47,950 bases of DNA from Deltaproteobacteria bacterium Ga0077539 (GCA_001465015.1 LNEO01000146.1:1-47950); one strand, 5' to 3'. Numbered from the stretch's first letter, positions 25,362 through 33,234 are shown. Numbers and translations are program-made. The notes: generated by a model not told the origin, from the sequence alone.

Positions 25362-25774
25362 GCACACGAACGCCGGTTCCCCTGCGGCGCGCGCGCCGGT
25401 CGTTTCAACGACGGTATCGACGCGCGTGGATCGAGCGCCAGCTCGGGATGCGGTACGCCGTTGCTCTCGCGCTCGTCCATCGGGCAGGTGCGCGACTGCG
25501 GGACCTCGACGATCGAGAGGTCGTACGCGTCGCCCGCGAACAGATCGACCGCGAACGCGCGTTGCGTGTCGCTCGCTCTCTCGCGATGCAGACACTCGCG
25601 TCGTCGGTCCAACGGTCGCAGCGCTGGGTTCGGGCCGCGCTCGCAGAGCTTCGGCTCGAGCTCGAGGCCGTTCCGATCGAAGAGCTACGCGCGCTCGCCG
25701 CGAAGCGCGAGGCTGCTCGCCGCGCGAAGATCGGGGAGGCGAGGGCACGATCGAGCGTTCCGCACCCGCTGTGA
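25358..25774 (+). CDS. Basic helical hypothetical protein
   Basis: A 138-aa Arg/Ala/Leu-rich protein, almost wholly helical, starting at the ATGA overlap with the previous gene. It closes the early operon; its stop lies inside the first unit of a tandem repeat. High Arg content suggests binding to nucleic acid. No family recognised. Confidence 0.6.
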   Translation: MSTRTPVPLRRARRSFQRRYRRAWIERQLGMRYAVALALVHRAGARLRDLDDREVVRVAREQIDRERALRVARSLAMQTLASSVQRSQRWVRAALAELRLELEAVPIEELRALAAKREAARRAKIGEARARSSVPHPL

Positions 25775-25853
25775 CGTCCGCTCTGTCTCCCGCTGTGAGA
25801 CCGCTCTTCGTCCACTGTTGCGCCGCTCTTGCGTCCACTGTGTTCGGCCGCTA
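25767..25853. repeat. Tandem repeats of about 23 nt (iteron- or operator-like)
   Basis: Three full units and one partial unit start at 25767, 25791, 25814 and 25837. The consensus is roughly CTGTGANNCCGCTCTTCGTCC. Spacing of 22-24 nt is about two helical turns. The array lies just upstream of the ATG at 25863, in the gap after the early operon. It could be an iteron origin, a partition site or an operator for the downstream gene. Confidence 0.55.
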
Positions 25854-25862
25854 CCTCTGCGC

Positions 25863-26822
25863 ATGACGAAGCCACGCACAGCACAGCAGCCCGCCACCCG
25901 CAACAACGAAGACGATGACGAAGGGGTGGAGTCGTCGGGCGCGTACCCGCCCGCGTACCCATTGTTTCGCGACCACGATCCGCCCATCGAGTTTGGCCTG
26001 GTCGACTACATCATCGTCCAGCGCGTGATCGACGATGCCGCGGCGCGGCCCGGAGCCGACAAGCGATCACGCTACAAGACGTGGCCCGAGCGCTTCGACC
26101 CGATCACCACCGACGAGGTGACGATCGCCGATCGCTGCGGCGGCGGCGTCTACGACGTGCGCGGAATCGGAGCGAAGGGGCGCACGGTAGCGGCGGCGCG
26201 TATCGAGCTCGATGGACCACCGCGCGAGTACGCGTCTACGCAACAGGCACCGACTCCCGTAGCGCCGCCAGCCCCGGCGGCTCCCGTGGTCGCCGTGCAA
26301 CAAGCGGCGCCGGGCGTGCTCTCGTTCACGGGGCTCGACCCGAACATGCAGGCGTTCGTCGCGATGATGCAGGCGAACAGCGAGCGCGCCGAGAAGCAGC
26401 TCGAGGCGCAGCGGCTCGCGATGAAGGAAGAAGCGCAGCGCGCACGCGAGGACTCGAACAACATGAGCGAGCGCATGGTGCGGATGATCGAGGCGACAGT
26501 GACGCGCACGGCGCCGCCTGCGCCGGTCGATCAACAGCTCTTGATGCGGCTGATCGATCGCATGGACCGGCAACGCGAGCGCGAAGAGGACCGCGCCGAC
26601 CGTCGCGCGCGAACGGCCGCGCGGGACGAGCGCGACGACGGAATCAACGGCGAAAAGGTGCTCGAAAAGGTGCTCGAGAAGGGGCCCGAGCTGTTGCTGC
26701 AACTGCCGGGGCTTCAGAAGCGGCTGGGCGAGCTGATCGCGCCGATGTTCAAGGACACCGCGAAGGAGATCGTGGCCGGCGTGCTGAACGAGATGGCGCA
26801 GGACGGCGCGAAGGGCCGGTAG
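25863..26822 (+). CDS. Coiled-coil hypothetical protein
   Basis: A 319-aa protein. Residues about 40-125 form a compact domain (IIVQRVIDDAAARPGA, YDVRGIGAKGRTVAAARI) after an acidic N-terminus. A Pro/Ala/Val linker follows, then a long coiled coil (about 175-265, rich in Glu/Arg/Gln) and a C-terminal helical region. No family recognised. The tandem repeats just upstream may control it, or it may bind them, as in partition systems. Confidence 0.65.
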   Translation: MTKPRTAQQPATRNNEDDDEGVESSGAYPPAYPLFRDHDPPIEFGLVDYIIVQRVIDDAAARPGADKRSRYKTWPERFDPITTDEVTIADRCGGGVYDVRGIGAKGRTVAAARIELDGPPREYASTQQAPTPVAPPAPAAPVVAVQQAAPGVLSFTGLDPNMQAFVAMMQANSERAEKQLEAQRLAMKEEAQRAREDSNNMSERMVRMIEATVTRTAPPAPVDQQLLMRLIDRMDRQREREEDRADRRARTAARDERDDGINGEKVLEKVLEKGPELLLQLPGLQKRLGELIAPMFKDTAKEIVAGVLNEMAQDGAKGR

Positions 26823-26851
26823 TTGACAACGTCGCGCGCAACTATTCTAAG
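26823..26851 (+). promoter_or_regulatory. Promoter of the toxin-antitoxin-chaperone operon
   Basis: A perfect -35 TTGACA (26823-26828), a 17-nt spacer and a -10-like TCTAAG (26846-26851) lie directly after the stop of the coiled-coil gene. The mRNA leader to the mqsR-like start would be about 170 nt and contains a short open frame with a strong ribosome binding site. Confidence 0.55.
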
Positions 26852-26899
26852 TGTAGTGACCCGTTGCTCCTCGCGTTGGTTTGTGAACGAGGAGGTTGC

Positions 26900-26956
26900 G
26901 TGACGGGATACAGATTCTATGGGGAACGACCGTGCCAACGCTGGGAAGACGCTTGA
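26900..26956 (+). CDS. Possible 18-aa leader peptide
   Basis: A GTG-started frame of 18 codons with a perfect AGGAGG ribosome binding site 4 nt upstream, inside the leader of the mqsR-like operon. The ribosome binding site is better than that of mqsR itself. It may be a regulatory leader or a remnant; no known leader-peptide pattern is seen. Confidence 0.3.
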   Translation: MTGYRFYGERPCQRWEDA

Positions 26957-27028
26957 CGATGGACTGAGTCCATCCTACATGCTAGTGCGAGCCAAACGTG
27001 AAGATCTTCGACGACGGGACAGCGCTCA

Positions 27029-27385
27029 ATGAAGCTCGATCCCTTGTACGACCTCGATGGGGTCATCGCCGCAGCACGCGAAGGCAATCTTCAGATCGGG
27101 GGTAACGTCTGTGCCAAGGCGTTGCTCGCGATGCCGGGGCTGATGGCGTCTGAGGGTGAGCGCAGAATCTGCGAAATCATTGGGTCGTTGACGCTCGATG
27201 ACTTTGTTGAGGTGAAGAGGATGGATTATCGCGACGGTCCGGTCGAGGCCGATGTTTACGCCGTTCGACGAGACGGCATCGGTTGGTACGTGAAATTCTA
27301 CGTCGACGAAGGAACCGTCGTCACATCGTGCCATCAACTGGAACGGGAAATCACGAAAGCAAACGGCAGGAGGATCAAGCCATGA
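27029..27385 (+). CDS. mqsR: MqsR-family toxin (mRNA interferase)
   Basis: A 118-aa RelE-fold toxin. Against the E. coli MqsR that I recall it keeps the YDLDGVIAAAREG helix, the LTLDDFVEVKRM segment (DFYKSM in E. coli), ADVYAV (DVY) and WYVKFYVD (YLKI), and a C-terminal strand TVVTSCH. MqsR cleaves mRNA mainly at GCU. It is followed with a 4-nt overlap by an MqsA-like antitoxin, the same toxin-first order as E. coli mqsRA. It is about 20 residues longer than E. coli MqsR. The whole operon is less GC-rich than its neighbours, which suggests recent transfer. Confidence 0.82.
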   Translation: MKLDPLYDLDGVIAAAREGNLQIGGNVCAKALLAMPGLMASEGERRICEIIGSLTLDDFVEVKRMDYRDGPVEADVYAVRRDGIGWYVKFYVDEGTVVTSCHQLEREITKANGRRIKP

Positions 27386-27996
27386 CGGAATTCAAGCCGT
27401 TTCGATGCGCAGAGTGCGGCCGCAAGGTTACGGAGGCTCGTCCTCGTTCCGATGTCTTGCGGGACATGGGCGATGGGCTCCGCTTGCCTTTGCCGGACAG
27501 CATTCCGATTCCGTCGTGTGAGTGTGGCGAGCACTACATCTCCGGAAAACTTGCACAGCAAATCGATGAGGCATTGATGCCTCTCGTGCTTCGGGCACGA
27601 CGGGCCGCGATCGGTCGAGTGATCGATCACATTCTGCGCGCGTCGGGACTTACGCAGGGGCAGCTTGAAGGAATCTGCGCGGTTTCGCCCGGCTATCTTT
27701 CGAAGGCTCGACACGGAGAGCGCAACACAAGTGCGATGCTTCAGCGGCTGCTTGAGGCACTCGCATCGTGCCCGGCCGAAGTGCAGCGACACATCAAGCG
27801 TCGCTCATGGACTGAGGAACACGCATTTGTGCCTTTCCTTCGTCAAACAGCGTCGCCTTTGCGCACGGAGTTCACGTTTACGACGCTTGTGGCGACGATT
27901 CACATGCGTGAGCAAGCGAAGATGGAGTGGGCCCAGCAGCCTCGAACGTGCGCGAACGACAACGGCGAAGAACCCGATTTGCAGGTGGTGGGATGA
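27382..27996 (+). CDS. mqsA: MqsA-like antitoxin (zinc finger plus helix-turn-helix)
   Basis: A 204-aa protein. The N-terminus is a YgiT-type zinc module: CAECG near residue 8 and CECGEHY near residue 50. The middle (about 65-125) is an XRE-type helix-turn-helix (GLTQGQLEGICAVSPGYLSKARHGERN) that would bind the operon's operator. The last 70 residues are extra compared with E. coli MqsA (131 aa). In toxin-antitoxin-chaperone systems such an antitoxin extension is the chaperone-addiction region bound by the SecB-like protein. Start overlaps the toxin stop (ATGA). Confidence 0.8.
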   Translation: MTEFKPFRCAECGRKVTEARPRSDVLRDMGDGLRLPLPDSIPIPSCECGEHYISGKLAQQIDEALMPLVLRARRAAIGRVIDHILRASGLTQGQLEGICAVSPGYLSKARHGERNTSAMLQRLLEALASCPAEVQRHIKRRSWTEEHAFVPFLRQTASPLRTEFTFTTLVATIHMREQAKMEWAQQPRTCANDNGEEPDLQVVG

Positions 27997-28523
27997 ACGC
28001 GCAGCGCGTTGATCTTGACGTAGCAAAGGCGAGCGCATGTGCGCCCCACGCTCGCTTGGTCGACATCGTTCCGGTCGAGGTCATTGCTCGATTGCTTCAG
28101 CAGCCAACATCAACGTCAATCTCGTTCCGCATCGAGAAGCTGAAAATCAGCTGGGGAAAGCGGGACGATAAAACTTGGGTGGCGGTGTTTCCGTTCGAGG
28201 TGAACTTTCTCTGCGGTGATGGCGCGGACAAAGAGCAAGACGTCTTTGGCTCAATGCGGCTAGCCCTCCTTGCACTGTACGAGGTGAATCTCGATAAAGT
28301 GATTGGGGGACCAGACGCCCTCCCCCATTTTCTCGCGATTACTGGCACGTTGCACGCGTGGCCGTACTTTCGGGCTGAAGTTCAATCGCTTACTGCGAAG
28401 CTCAGGCTTCCTTCACTCACCCTTCCTGTGCTGCTTTCGGGGGCGGTAGCTGAGCTCTGTGAGATTGAATCAGAACCAACACTTACGCTCGACGTGTCGT
28501 CCGCCGACGCTCCGTCAGAGTGA
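27993..28523 (+). CDS. SecB-like chaperone of the TAC system
   Basis: A 176-aa protein with a SecB-like pattern: a strand-rich front half (FRIEKLKISWG, VAVFPFEVNF), LALYEVN, then the HAWPYFRAEVQSLTAKL and LPSLTLPVLL segments that match the PYxRE...LPxL end of SecB. Solitary SecB-like genes next to HigBA or MqsRA operons encode chaperones that fold the antitoxin and so keep the toxin off. The 4-nt overlap with the antitoxin gene fits this three-gene layout. It is unlikely to be the housekeeping SecB, given its context and divergence. Confidence 0.75.
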   Translation: MNAQRVDLDVAKASACAPHARLVDIVPVEVIARLLQQPTSTSISFRIEKLKISWGKRDDKTWVAVFPFEVNFLCGDGADKEQDVFGSMRLALLALYEVNLDKVIGGPDALPHFLAITGTLHAWPYFRAEVQSLTAKLRLPSLTLPVLLSGAVAELCEIESEPTLTLDVSSADAPSE

Positions 28524-28531
28524 CTCGAAAG

Positions 28532-28548
28532 GCATCGCTTCCGCCACC
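28532..28548 (+). promoter_or_regulatory. Late motif, copy A
   Basis: GCATCGCTTCCGCCACC, one of three 17-nt copies of GCAYCGCTWCCGCCACC. Its first base is 43 nt upstream of the ATG at 28575. Confidence 0.55.
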
Positions 28549-28574
28549 CCCGCCGCGCGCTCCATGCTCGCGCG

Positions 28575-30194
28575 ATGCTCGCGCGCCCTCGCACTCGTTC
28601 GCCTCGTGTTCGACCCGCTGGCGCCGTCTCTGAGAACGCCGCCGTCTTCCGCCGCCTCCCGCGCTACGACTCCGCGCGGCGCATCGAGTGGATCCATTGG
28701 GCCGACCTCGAGCTCGCCGCGGCCTGGGGCGCCGAGTCCGTTCGCCGCTTCGACGAGCTGCTCGTCACGTACGGCGGGGCCACCGCGCGTGCCGAGTGGT
28801 TCGAGCTCCGGCCCGGTGGCGGGCAGTTCTTCGCCGACATGGTCGCCGCGCTGCAAGCCTTCGTGCGCGGGTGCCAGGCGCTCAACGTTCCGCCGCTGCT
28901 CTGGGTCGACGTCGACGACGGCGAGCTGCGGGACCTCGTGAAGTCGACGCTCGTCGCGCAGGGCGGGGCGATCGAAGTGAAAACGCTCGTGGCGGGCATC
29001 GCATGGGACTACTGGCCCGGCATCCTCGATGCGCAACAAGCCTCGTTCGAGCGGATCGGCGCGCCGTCGCTCGATCACGATCAGTCCGTCGTGTGGGACG
29101 TGCTCACGAACACCGTCGTGTCGCGGGGGTCGTTCGAGCACGCGTCGGCGTACCTTCGAGCCGCGCCGTCGGAGGTGCGCTGGCGCCTCTCGTGGCGCGG
29201 TCGAAGGCCGTGGCAGATCTTCGGCTACAGCGGTGACGACGAGTGGGCAGGCCTCGAGTATCCGCAGCACATCGCGAGCGCGATTCAGCGCGAGCGGTGG
29301 TTGGAGCGGGCGAGGGCTGCGCGAGGCATCGCGAAGGCGATGGCCGATCGGCCGTGGGACCGACTCCAAAACGCACGCACGTACGTCGAGAGCTACAACG
29401 AACGCATCGCGCGACAGTGGGGACTCGCTCGAGCGCTCACGTTTCCGAGCCGCGATCCCAAGGACGTTCGCGCGTTTCTCGGCCTCGTGCAGAAGCTCAC
29501 GGCGGAGCGAAGCCTCGCTGCGTTCGAGCGCGCGCGAGACCGCTTCATCGACGACTTTCGCAGCGGCGGAAGCACTGCGGCCGGGACTGTTGGAGCTCTG
29601 AATCAAGCGGCTGGCGCCGTCGCTGCGTTCTTCGTCGAGTTCACCGGTTTCATCGTGCGCATCCTCCCGCGCGAGTGGTTTGCGACGCCGGAGACCTTCG
29701 TTCCGCTTCCGTTGCCGGTCGCGATCTCCGGCGACGAGAGCGCGACTGGCGCGCCGTCGATCGCCGTTCCCGCGCCCGCTGGCTTCGTGCGCTCGGGGCG
29801 CTCGTTCGACGGAGCACCGAGGCCGCTCGACGAGCTGCTCGTCGCCGTCACCGAGGCGCGCGGCGAGCTCGCACCGGTGCAGACACAGGCGATGCTTCGG
29901 CCAATGGCGACGATGACGCGCTCGAACGTGCTCGGCGAGCTGCTCGGGCGCTCGACGCCGTCGAACGCGAGCGCTCCGCGGTCCTCCGCCGAGCCTCGCC
30001 GCGACGAAGGACCGTTGGCGATCACCGACGCGCAGCGCTTCGAAACAGACGTGCAATCACCCCCAGCGCTTCAGCGAACGGCTGAAGCTGCGGTTGTCGG
30101 CGTGAGTGCTGCGGTGGTTGTGACCGGCGTGATCGTCACCGCGGGAGCGATCGCGCTCGTCGCGCGCCTGCTTTCGAAGTCGAGCAATCGCTGA
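28575..30194 (+). CDS. Large hypothetical protein with C-terminal membrane anchor
   Basis: A 539-aa protein that opens the late region. The first 300 residues are alpha/beta with many Trp (WIHWADLELAAAWG, WLSWRGRRPWQ-type segments). A hydrophobic segment lies near 355-365, a Pro/Ala/Ser linker follows, and a single transmembrane helix (about 507-530, AAVVVTGVIVTAGAIALVA) precedes a short basic tail. No family recognised and no ATPase motif. A membrane-anchored virion or adhesion protein is possible. ATG 28575 was chosen partly because a conserved motif lies 43 nt upstream, as for two other genes. Confidence 0.65.
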   Translation: MLARPRTRSPRVRPAGAVSENAAVFRRLPRYDSARRIEWIHWADLELAAAWGAESVRRFDELLVTYGGATARAEWFELRPGGGQFFADMVAALQAFVRGCQALNVPPLLWVDVDDGELRDLVKSTLVAQGGAIEVKTLVAGIAWDYWPGILDAQQASFERIGAPSLDHDQSVVWDVLTNTVVSRGSFEHASAYLRAAPSEVRWRLSWRGRRPWQIFGYSGDDEWAGLEYPQHIASAIQRERWLERARAARGIAKAMADRPWDRLQNARTYVESYNERIARQWGLARALTFPSRDPKDVRAFLGLVQKLTAERSLAAFERARDRFIDDFRSGGSTAAGTVGALNQAAGAVAAFFVEFTGFIVRILPREWFATPETFVPLPLPVAISGDESATGAPSIAVPAPAGFVRSGRSFDGAPRPLDELLVAVTEARGELAPVQTQAMLRPMATMTRSNVLGELLGRSTPSNASAPRSSAEPRRDEGPLAITDAQRFETDVQSPPALQRTAEAAVVGVSAAVVVTGVIVTAGAIALVARLLSKSSNR

Positions 30195-30198
30195 GCCG

Positions 30199-30495
30199 TC
30201 ACATGCACGTGCCGCCGTCTTGCTGGCGACACTCAGTGTCTGCGGAAGGCCAGCGCCCCAGCGCGTTGCACGTGAGCACCCCATTCGCGCCGCGACATGG
30301 ACAAGTCCGGGTTTCGCCGGGCATGCACTCGGTGCACATGCAGGTGTCACCGCCGGCGCTCGGCGGCCTGCACACCTTGGTGCCGATGCGGCCGTTCTCG
30401 CACTGACACGGATCGCCTGCGGTGCATGTGGGCGTCGTCGAACACGAGGCCACCATCGCGGCCACGATGACCATGGCTCCGACCATGAGCTTCAT
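30199..30495 (-). CDS. Small Cys-rich lipoprotein
   Basis: A 98-aa protein with a signal peptide ending in the lipobox VASC (Cys18), so an outer or inner membrane lipoprotein. The mature part has 14 cysteines in CxC-type pairs (CTCTAG-like, CMCTEC, CPC), typical of small myxobacterial secreted proteins. It is a single gene on the strand opposite to the late operon, so it may be expressed in the lysogen and alter the host surface. Confidence 0.72.
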   Translation of the reverse strand: MKLMVGAMVIVAAMVASCSTTPTCTAGDPCQCENGRIGTKVCRPPSAGGDTCMCTECMPGETRTCPCRGANGVLTCNALGRWPSADTECRQQDGGTCM

Positions 30496-30532
30496 GCCGT
30501 TGGTGTACCGAACGGTCACGAGAAGCGCCACA

Positions 30533-30549
30533 GCATCGCTACCGCCACC
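30533..30549 (+). promoter_or_regulatory. Late motif, copy B
   Basis: GCATCGCTACCGCCACC, second copy of the 17-nt motif. Its first base is 45 nt upstream of the ATG at 30578. It lies in the 82-nt gap between this gene and the divergent lipoprotein gene. Confidence 0.55.
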
Positions 30550-30577
30550 TCCGTCGCGCGGACCAATTTCCGACGGA

Positions 30578-31045
30578 ATGCCGCGCTGGATCATCGCCGA
30601 TACCGTGCAACCGGACCGACGCGTCGAGCTGCTCGACTCGCTCGCGAACGACGCGATGCGCGAGGGGCTCGTGCGCGAGCTCGCCGCGCTCGTTCCTCGC
30701 AGCGACGACCCGCGCACCCAAGCCGCAAGCCTGCTCGCGTTCGTTCACGCCGCCTTCCGCTATCGACCCGATCCCATGGGCGTCGAGGTGTTTCAAGAAG
30801 TGCGCGAGACCATCGCGAACGGCGGGGACTGCGAGGACCTCGTGACGCTGTTCGTCGCGCTCGCGCGGCTGCTCGGGCTCGAAGCGCGTGTGGTGTGGCT
30901 CGATCAGCAGATTCACGGCGCCGCGCTCAACCACGTGTTCGCGCAAGTGATGGTCGACGGTCGCTGGCTCGACGTCGAAGCGTCGATCGCAGGCTCGGAG
31001 CTCGGCGAGTCGCCGGCGCATGCAGCGCGGAGGCTTCGATCGTGA
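30578..31045 (+). CDS. Transglutaminase-like cysteine protein
   Basis: A 155-aa transglutaminase-like domain with an apparent triad: Cys85 (NGGDCEDLVT), His119 (LNHVFAQVM) and Asp132 (RWLDVEAS). The family includes peptidases and crosslinking enzymes, and is common in phages without known role. The ATG at 30578 keeps the motif-to-start distance seen at two other genes; an upstream in-frame start lies inside the divergent lipoprotein gene. It overlaps the Uma2-like gene (GTGA). Confidence 0.82.
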   Translation: MPRWIIADTVQPDRRVELLDSLANDAMREGLVRELAALVPRSDDPRTQAASLLAFVHAAFRYRPDPMGVEVFQEVRETIANGGDCEDLVTLFVALARLLGLEARVVWLDQQIHGAALNHVFAQVMVDGRWLDVEASIAGSELGESPAHAARRLRS

Positions 31046-31704
31046 CGGACTGGGTCGCGAAGGCGCAGCGTCGCGTTCGCGCGCTCGAGCAGCGGACAGC
31101 CCCGCGCAGCCGTGGCAGACTCGAAACACCGATGGGCGTCCCGGCCACGAAGCAAACAATCAGCGATGCGCGACGGCGATACCTCGACGACCCCCGACCG
31201 ATGGAGATTCGCCATGGAATCGCACGCGCGGCGCCGCGTCCGATGCCCGAGCACAACAACACCCTCCACGAGCTGTTCTCTGCGCTCAAGGGCGGCGTTC
31301 GTTCCGGAACTCTGACGGGTTGGGTTTTCGTAGCCGATTCCGACATCGACTTTCAGCTCGACCCGGAGGAAGTGCGCGCGCCCGACGTCGCAGGCTATCG
31401 GCGCGAGCGATGGATGCCCGAGTGGCGGCGTACTGTGCCGATTCCCCAACCACCCAACTGGTTGTGCGAGATCTGGTCGCCGGGCAATTCGCAGCAGGAT
31501 CGCGAGGACTTGATGCGCGTCTACCACGACGCGAGCACGGTTGAATACGTGTGGACGATCGACCCCGCGTTGCCAGCGCTGAAGGTCTTTCGTCGTGGCC
31601 CGACGACATGGCGCCGAGAGCTTGTGATCGATGCGCTCGACGTTGTGTTCGAAGCGCAGCCGTTTCCCGGTGTCGCGCTGACGCTCGACGCGCTGCTCGA
31701 GTAG
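31042..31704 (+). CDS. Uma2-family putative nuclease
   Basis: A 220-aa protein of the Uma2/DUF820 PD-(D/E)XK-like group: RAPDVAGY, NWLCEIWSPGNSQQDR, LMRVYHDASTVEYVWTID carry the conserved Asp, Glu-x-x-Ser-Pro and the strand after the helix. Its role in Myxococcota and cyanobacteria is unknown; the fold is that of a nuclease. The GTG start at 31042 overlaps the previous stop. An ATG 90 nt further would remove a basic N-terminus. Confidence 0.8.
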   Translation: MTDWVAKAQRRVRALEQRTAPRSRGRLETPMGVPATKQTISDARRRYLDDPRPMEIRHGIARAAPRPMPEHNNTLHELFSALKGGVRSGTLTGWVFVADSDIDFQLDPEEVRAPDVAGYRRERWMPEWRRTVPIPQPPNWLCEIWSPGNSQQDREDLMRVYHDASTVEYVWTIDPALPALKVFRRGPTTWRRELVIDALDVVFEAQPFPGVALTLDALLE

Positions 31705-31724
31705 CTCGCACGATTTTTCGCACG

Positions 31725-31741
31725 GCACCGCTACCGCCACC
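31725..31741 (+). promoter_or_regulatory. Late motif, copy C
   Basis: GCACCGCTACCGCCACC, third copy of the 17-nt motif. Its first base is 44 nt upstream of the ATG at 31769. Confidence 0.55.
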
Positions 31742-31768
31742 CTGGCGCCTCGCTTCACGGTTCGAAGC

Positions 31769-32461
31769 ATGGCGTGTGGAGCATGCGAACAGAGCGGTCG
31801 TACCTGCAACGGGCAGTGCACCACGCACCCAGCGGGCGCCGCACATCAGCACAGCGCAAAGCCGACTTCGTTCGGGCGCTTCTCGTCGGTCTTTACCGCG
31901 CCCGGTGTGCGTGGCGGGCTAGCGCTCGTCCGGCCCGCTGGCGACGCTGAGCCGAACGACGAGTCCGCTGATGACGCCACAGCAAAGAACGCTGCGGCGA
32001 ATGCGAACGACAACGCCGCGCGAGGCTTCGCTCTCGGTCAGCAGGTGCTGGGTACGACGAGCGACGCGATCGGCCGCGAGCAACAGCGAGCGGCACGAGA
32101 GCGCGAGCTTCAGTCGCGCGAAGAGATCGCGCGGATCAACGCTCAACGTGACCGGGACCTGGCGCGCATTCGAGCCGACGCGGAGACGCAGATCGCTCGT
32201 AACCAGGTTCCTCCGGCCCTGGACGGGCCGCGCCCGCAACTGGCGGTGCTCGGGCTCGACAACGCGCCGAATTCCACCGCGCAGAACACCACGCCGCAAA
32301 ACGTGAACGCCCGCCCGACTGCACAAGCGAGCGGCGGGGTGCTCGACTGGATCAAGGAGCATCCGCTCGAGACCGCGATCGGCGCGACCGCGACGGTGAT
32401 CGTCATCGGGGGCGTCGCGTACTACGTGATGAAGAGCAGCAAGAAGCGGAGGAAGTCGTGA
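31769..32461 (+). CDS. Coiled-coil protein with C-terminal membrane anchor
   Basis: A 230-aa protein. The N-terminus has four cysteines (ACGACEQSGRTCNGQC). A Glu/Arg coiled coil lies at about residues 90-145, then an Asn/Thr/Ala linker, and a C-terminal anchor starting with GVLDWIKEHP and a transmembrane helix before a basic KSSKKRRKS tail. The next gene's product has a matching anchor (GVLAWVERHP). The first ATG was chosen because of the motif 44 nt upstream. No family recognised. Confidence 0.68.
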   Translation: MACGACEQSGRTCNGQCTTHPAGAAHQHSAKPTSFGRFSSVFTAPGVRGGLALVRPAGDAEPNDESADDATAKNAAANANDNAARGFALGQQVLGTTSDAIGREQQRAARERELQSREEIARINAQRDRDLARIRADAETQIARNQVPPALDGPRPQLAVLGLDNAPNSTAQNTTPQNVNARPTAQASGGVLDWIKEHPLETAIGATATVIVIGGVAYYVMKSSKKRRKS

Positions 32462-33234
32462 GCCTTCCGACCGTGCGCCCAAGCGCGCAGAGCAGCGAGT
32501 ATCTCGCGTTCTGGTGGCGTCGAAGCACTGGCGGCGGAGAACTCATCTGCGCGACAGGCGGAGGGCACTTTGTGCGCCGCCTCCAGACGGTGCTCATCGA
32601 AGCTGGGTACAACGATCGACTCAGCTCGCTGCGTCCCGACGTCGTCATCGAGCGCTCGCGCATCAGCAACGAGCTCGGTCTCGGCGCCGATTCCGTGCGC
32701 CGCACGCTCACCGCCGACGGCTCGTGGGGACCAAACACGCAGTTCGCCCTGTACTGGGCTGCGAAGGTCAACGGCGCGGCGGCGGATGTGCTCGACGCTC
32801 TCGCCAACGACTTTCGTCGACGCGCCATTTCGCTGGTGTCGCTGCGGTACGCGGCGATCGTTGCGTACCACCCGAACGCGCGGTGGGACGACGTGGAGTT
32901 TCCGCTGACAACCGTCGTTCCCGGCTGGGGACAGGCGTTGTCCTTGCCCACGTACGACAGCGCGTTGCGTTGTTGGAATCCTGAAACCGGCGATCCGCCG
33001 CCGGACCCTCGCAACTCGAACAGCGGAAGCACCGGCTCGCGCTCTATCGCCCGACCCTCGACTGCCCAAGGTTCGATGGCCTCGTACGGCGACACGAACG
33101 CAACCGGCGTTCTCGCATGGGTCGAGCGGCATCCCGTCGCGTCGGCCGCGATCGTCGTGACCACTGCGGCCGCGACGTTGGCTGCCGTCGGGGCAGCGAT
33201 GAAGGCCAAGCGCAGAAAGAAGGCCAAGCGATGA
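32458..33234 (+). CDS. Membrane-anchored protein with peptidoglycan-binding-like segment
   Basis: A 258-aa protein starting with GTG at 32458. Near residues 78-100 the segment TADGSWGPNTQFALYWAAK resembles the DGxxGPxT motif of PG_binding_1 domains. A Ser/Thr/Pro linker leads to a C-terminal GVLAWVERHP motif, one transmembrane helix and a Lys/Arg tail. This end matches the previous gene's product, so both may be anchored in the same membrane. A virion membrane protein that touches the wall is one reading. Confidence 0.68.
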   Translation: MSLPTVRPSAQSSEYLAFWWRRSTGGGELICATGGGHFVRRLQTVLIEAGYNDRLSSLRPDVVIERSRISNELGLGADSVRRTLTADGSWGPNTQFALYWAAKVNGAAADVLDALANDFRRRAISLVSLRYAAIVAYHPNARWDDVEFPLTTVVPGWGQALSLPTYDSALRCWNPETGDPPPDPRNSNSGSTGSRSIARPSTAQGSMASYGDTNATGVLAWVERHPVASAAIVVTTAAATLAAVGAAMKAKRRKKAKR

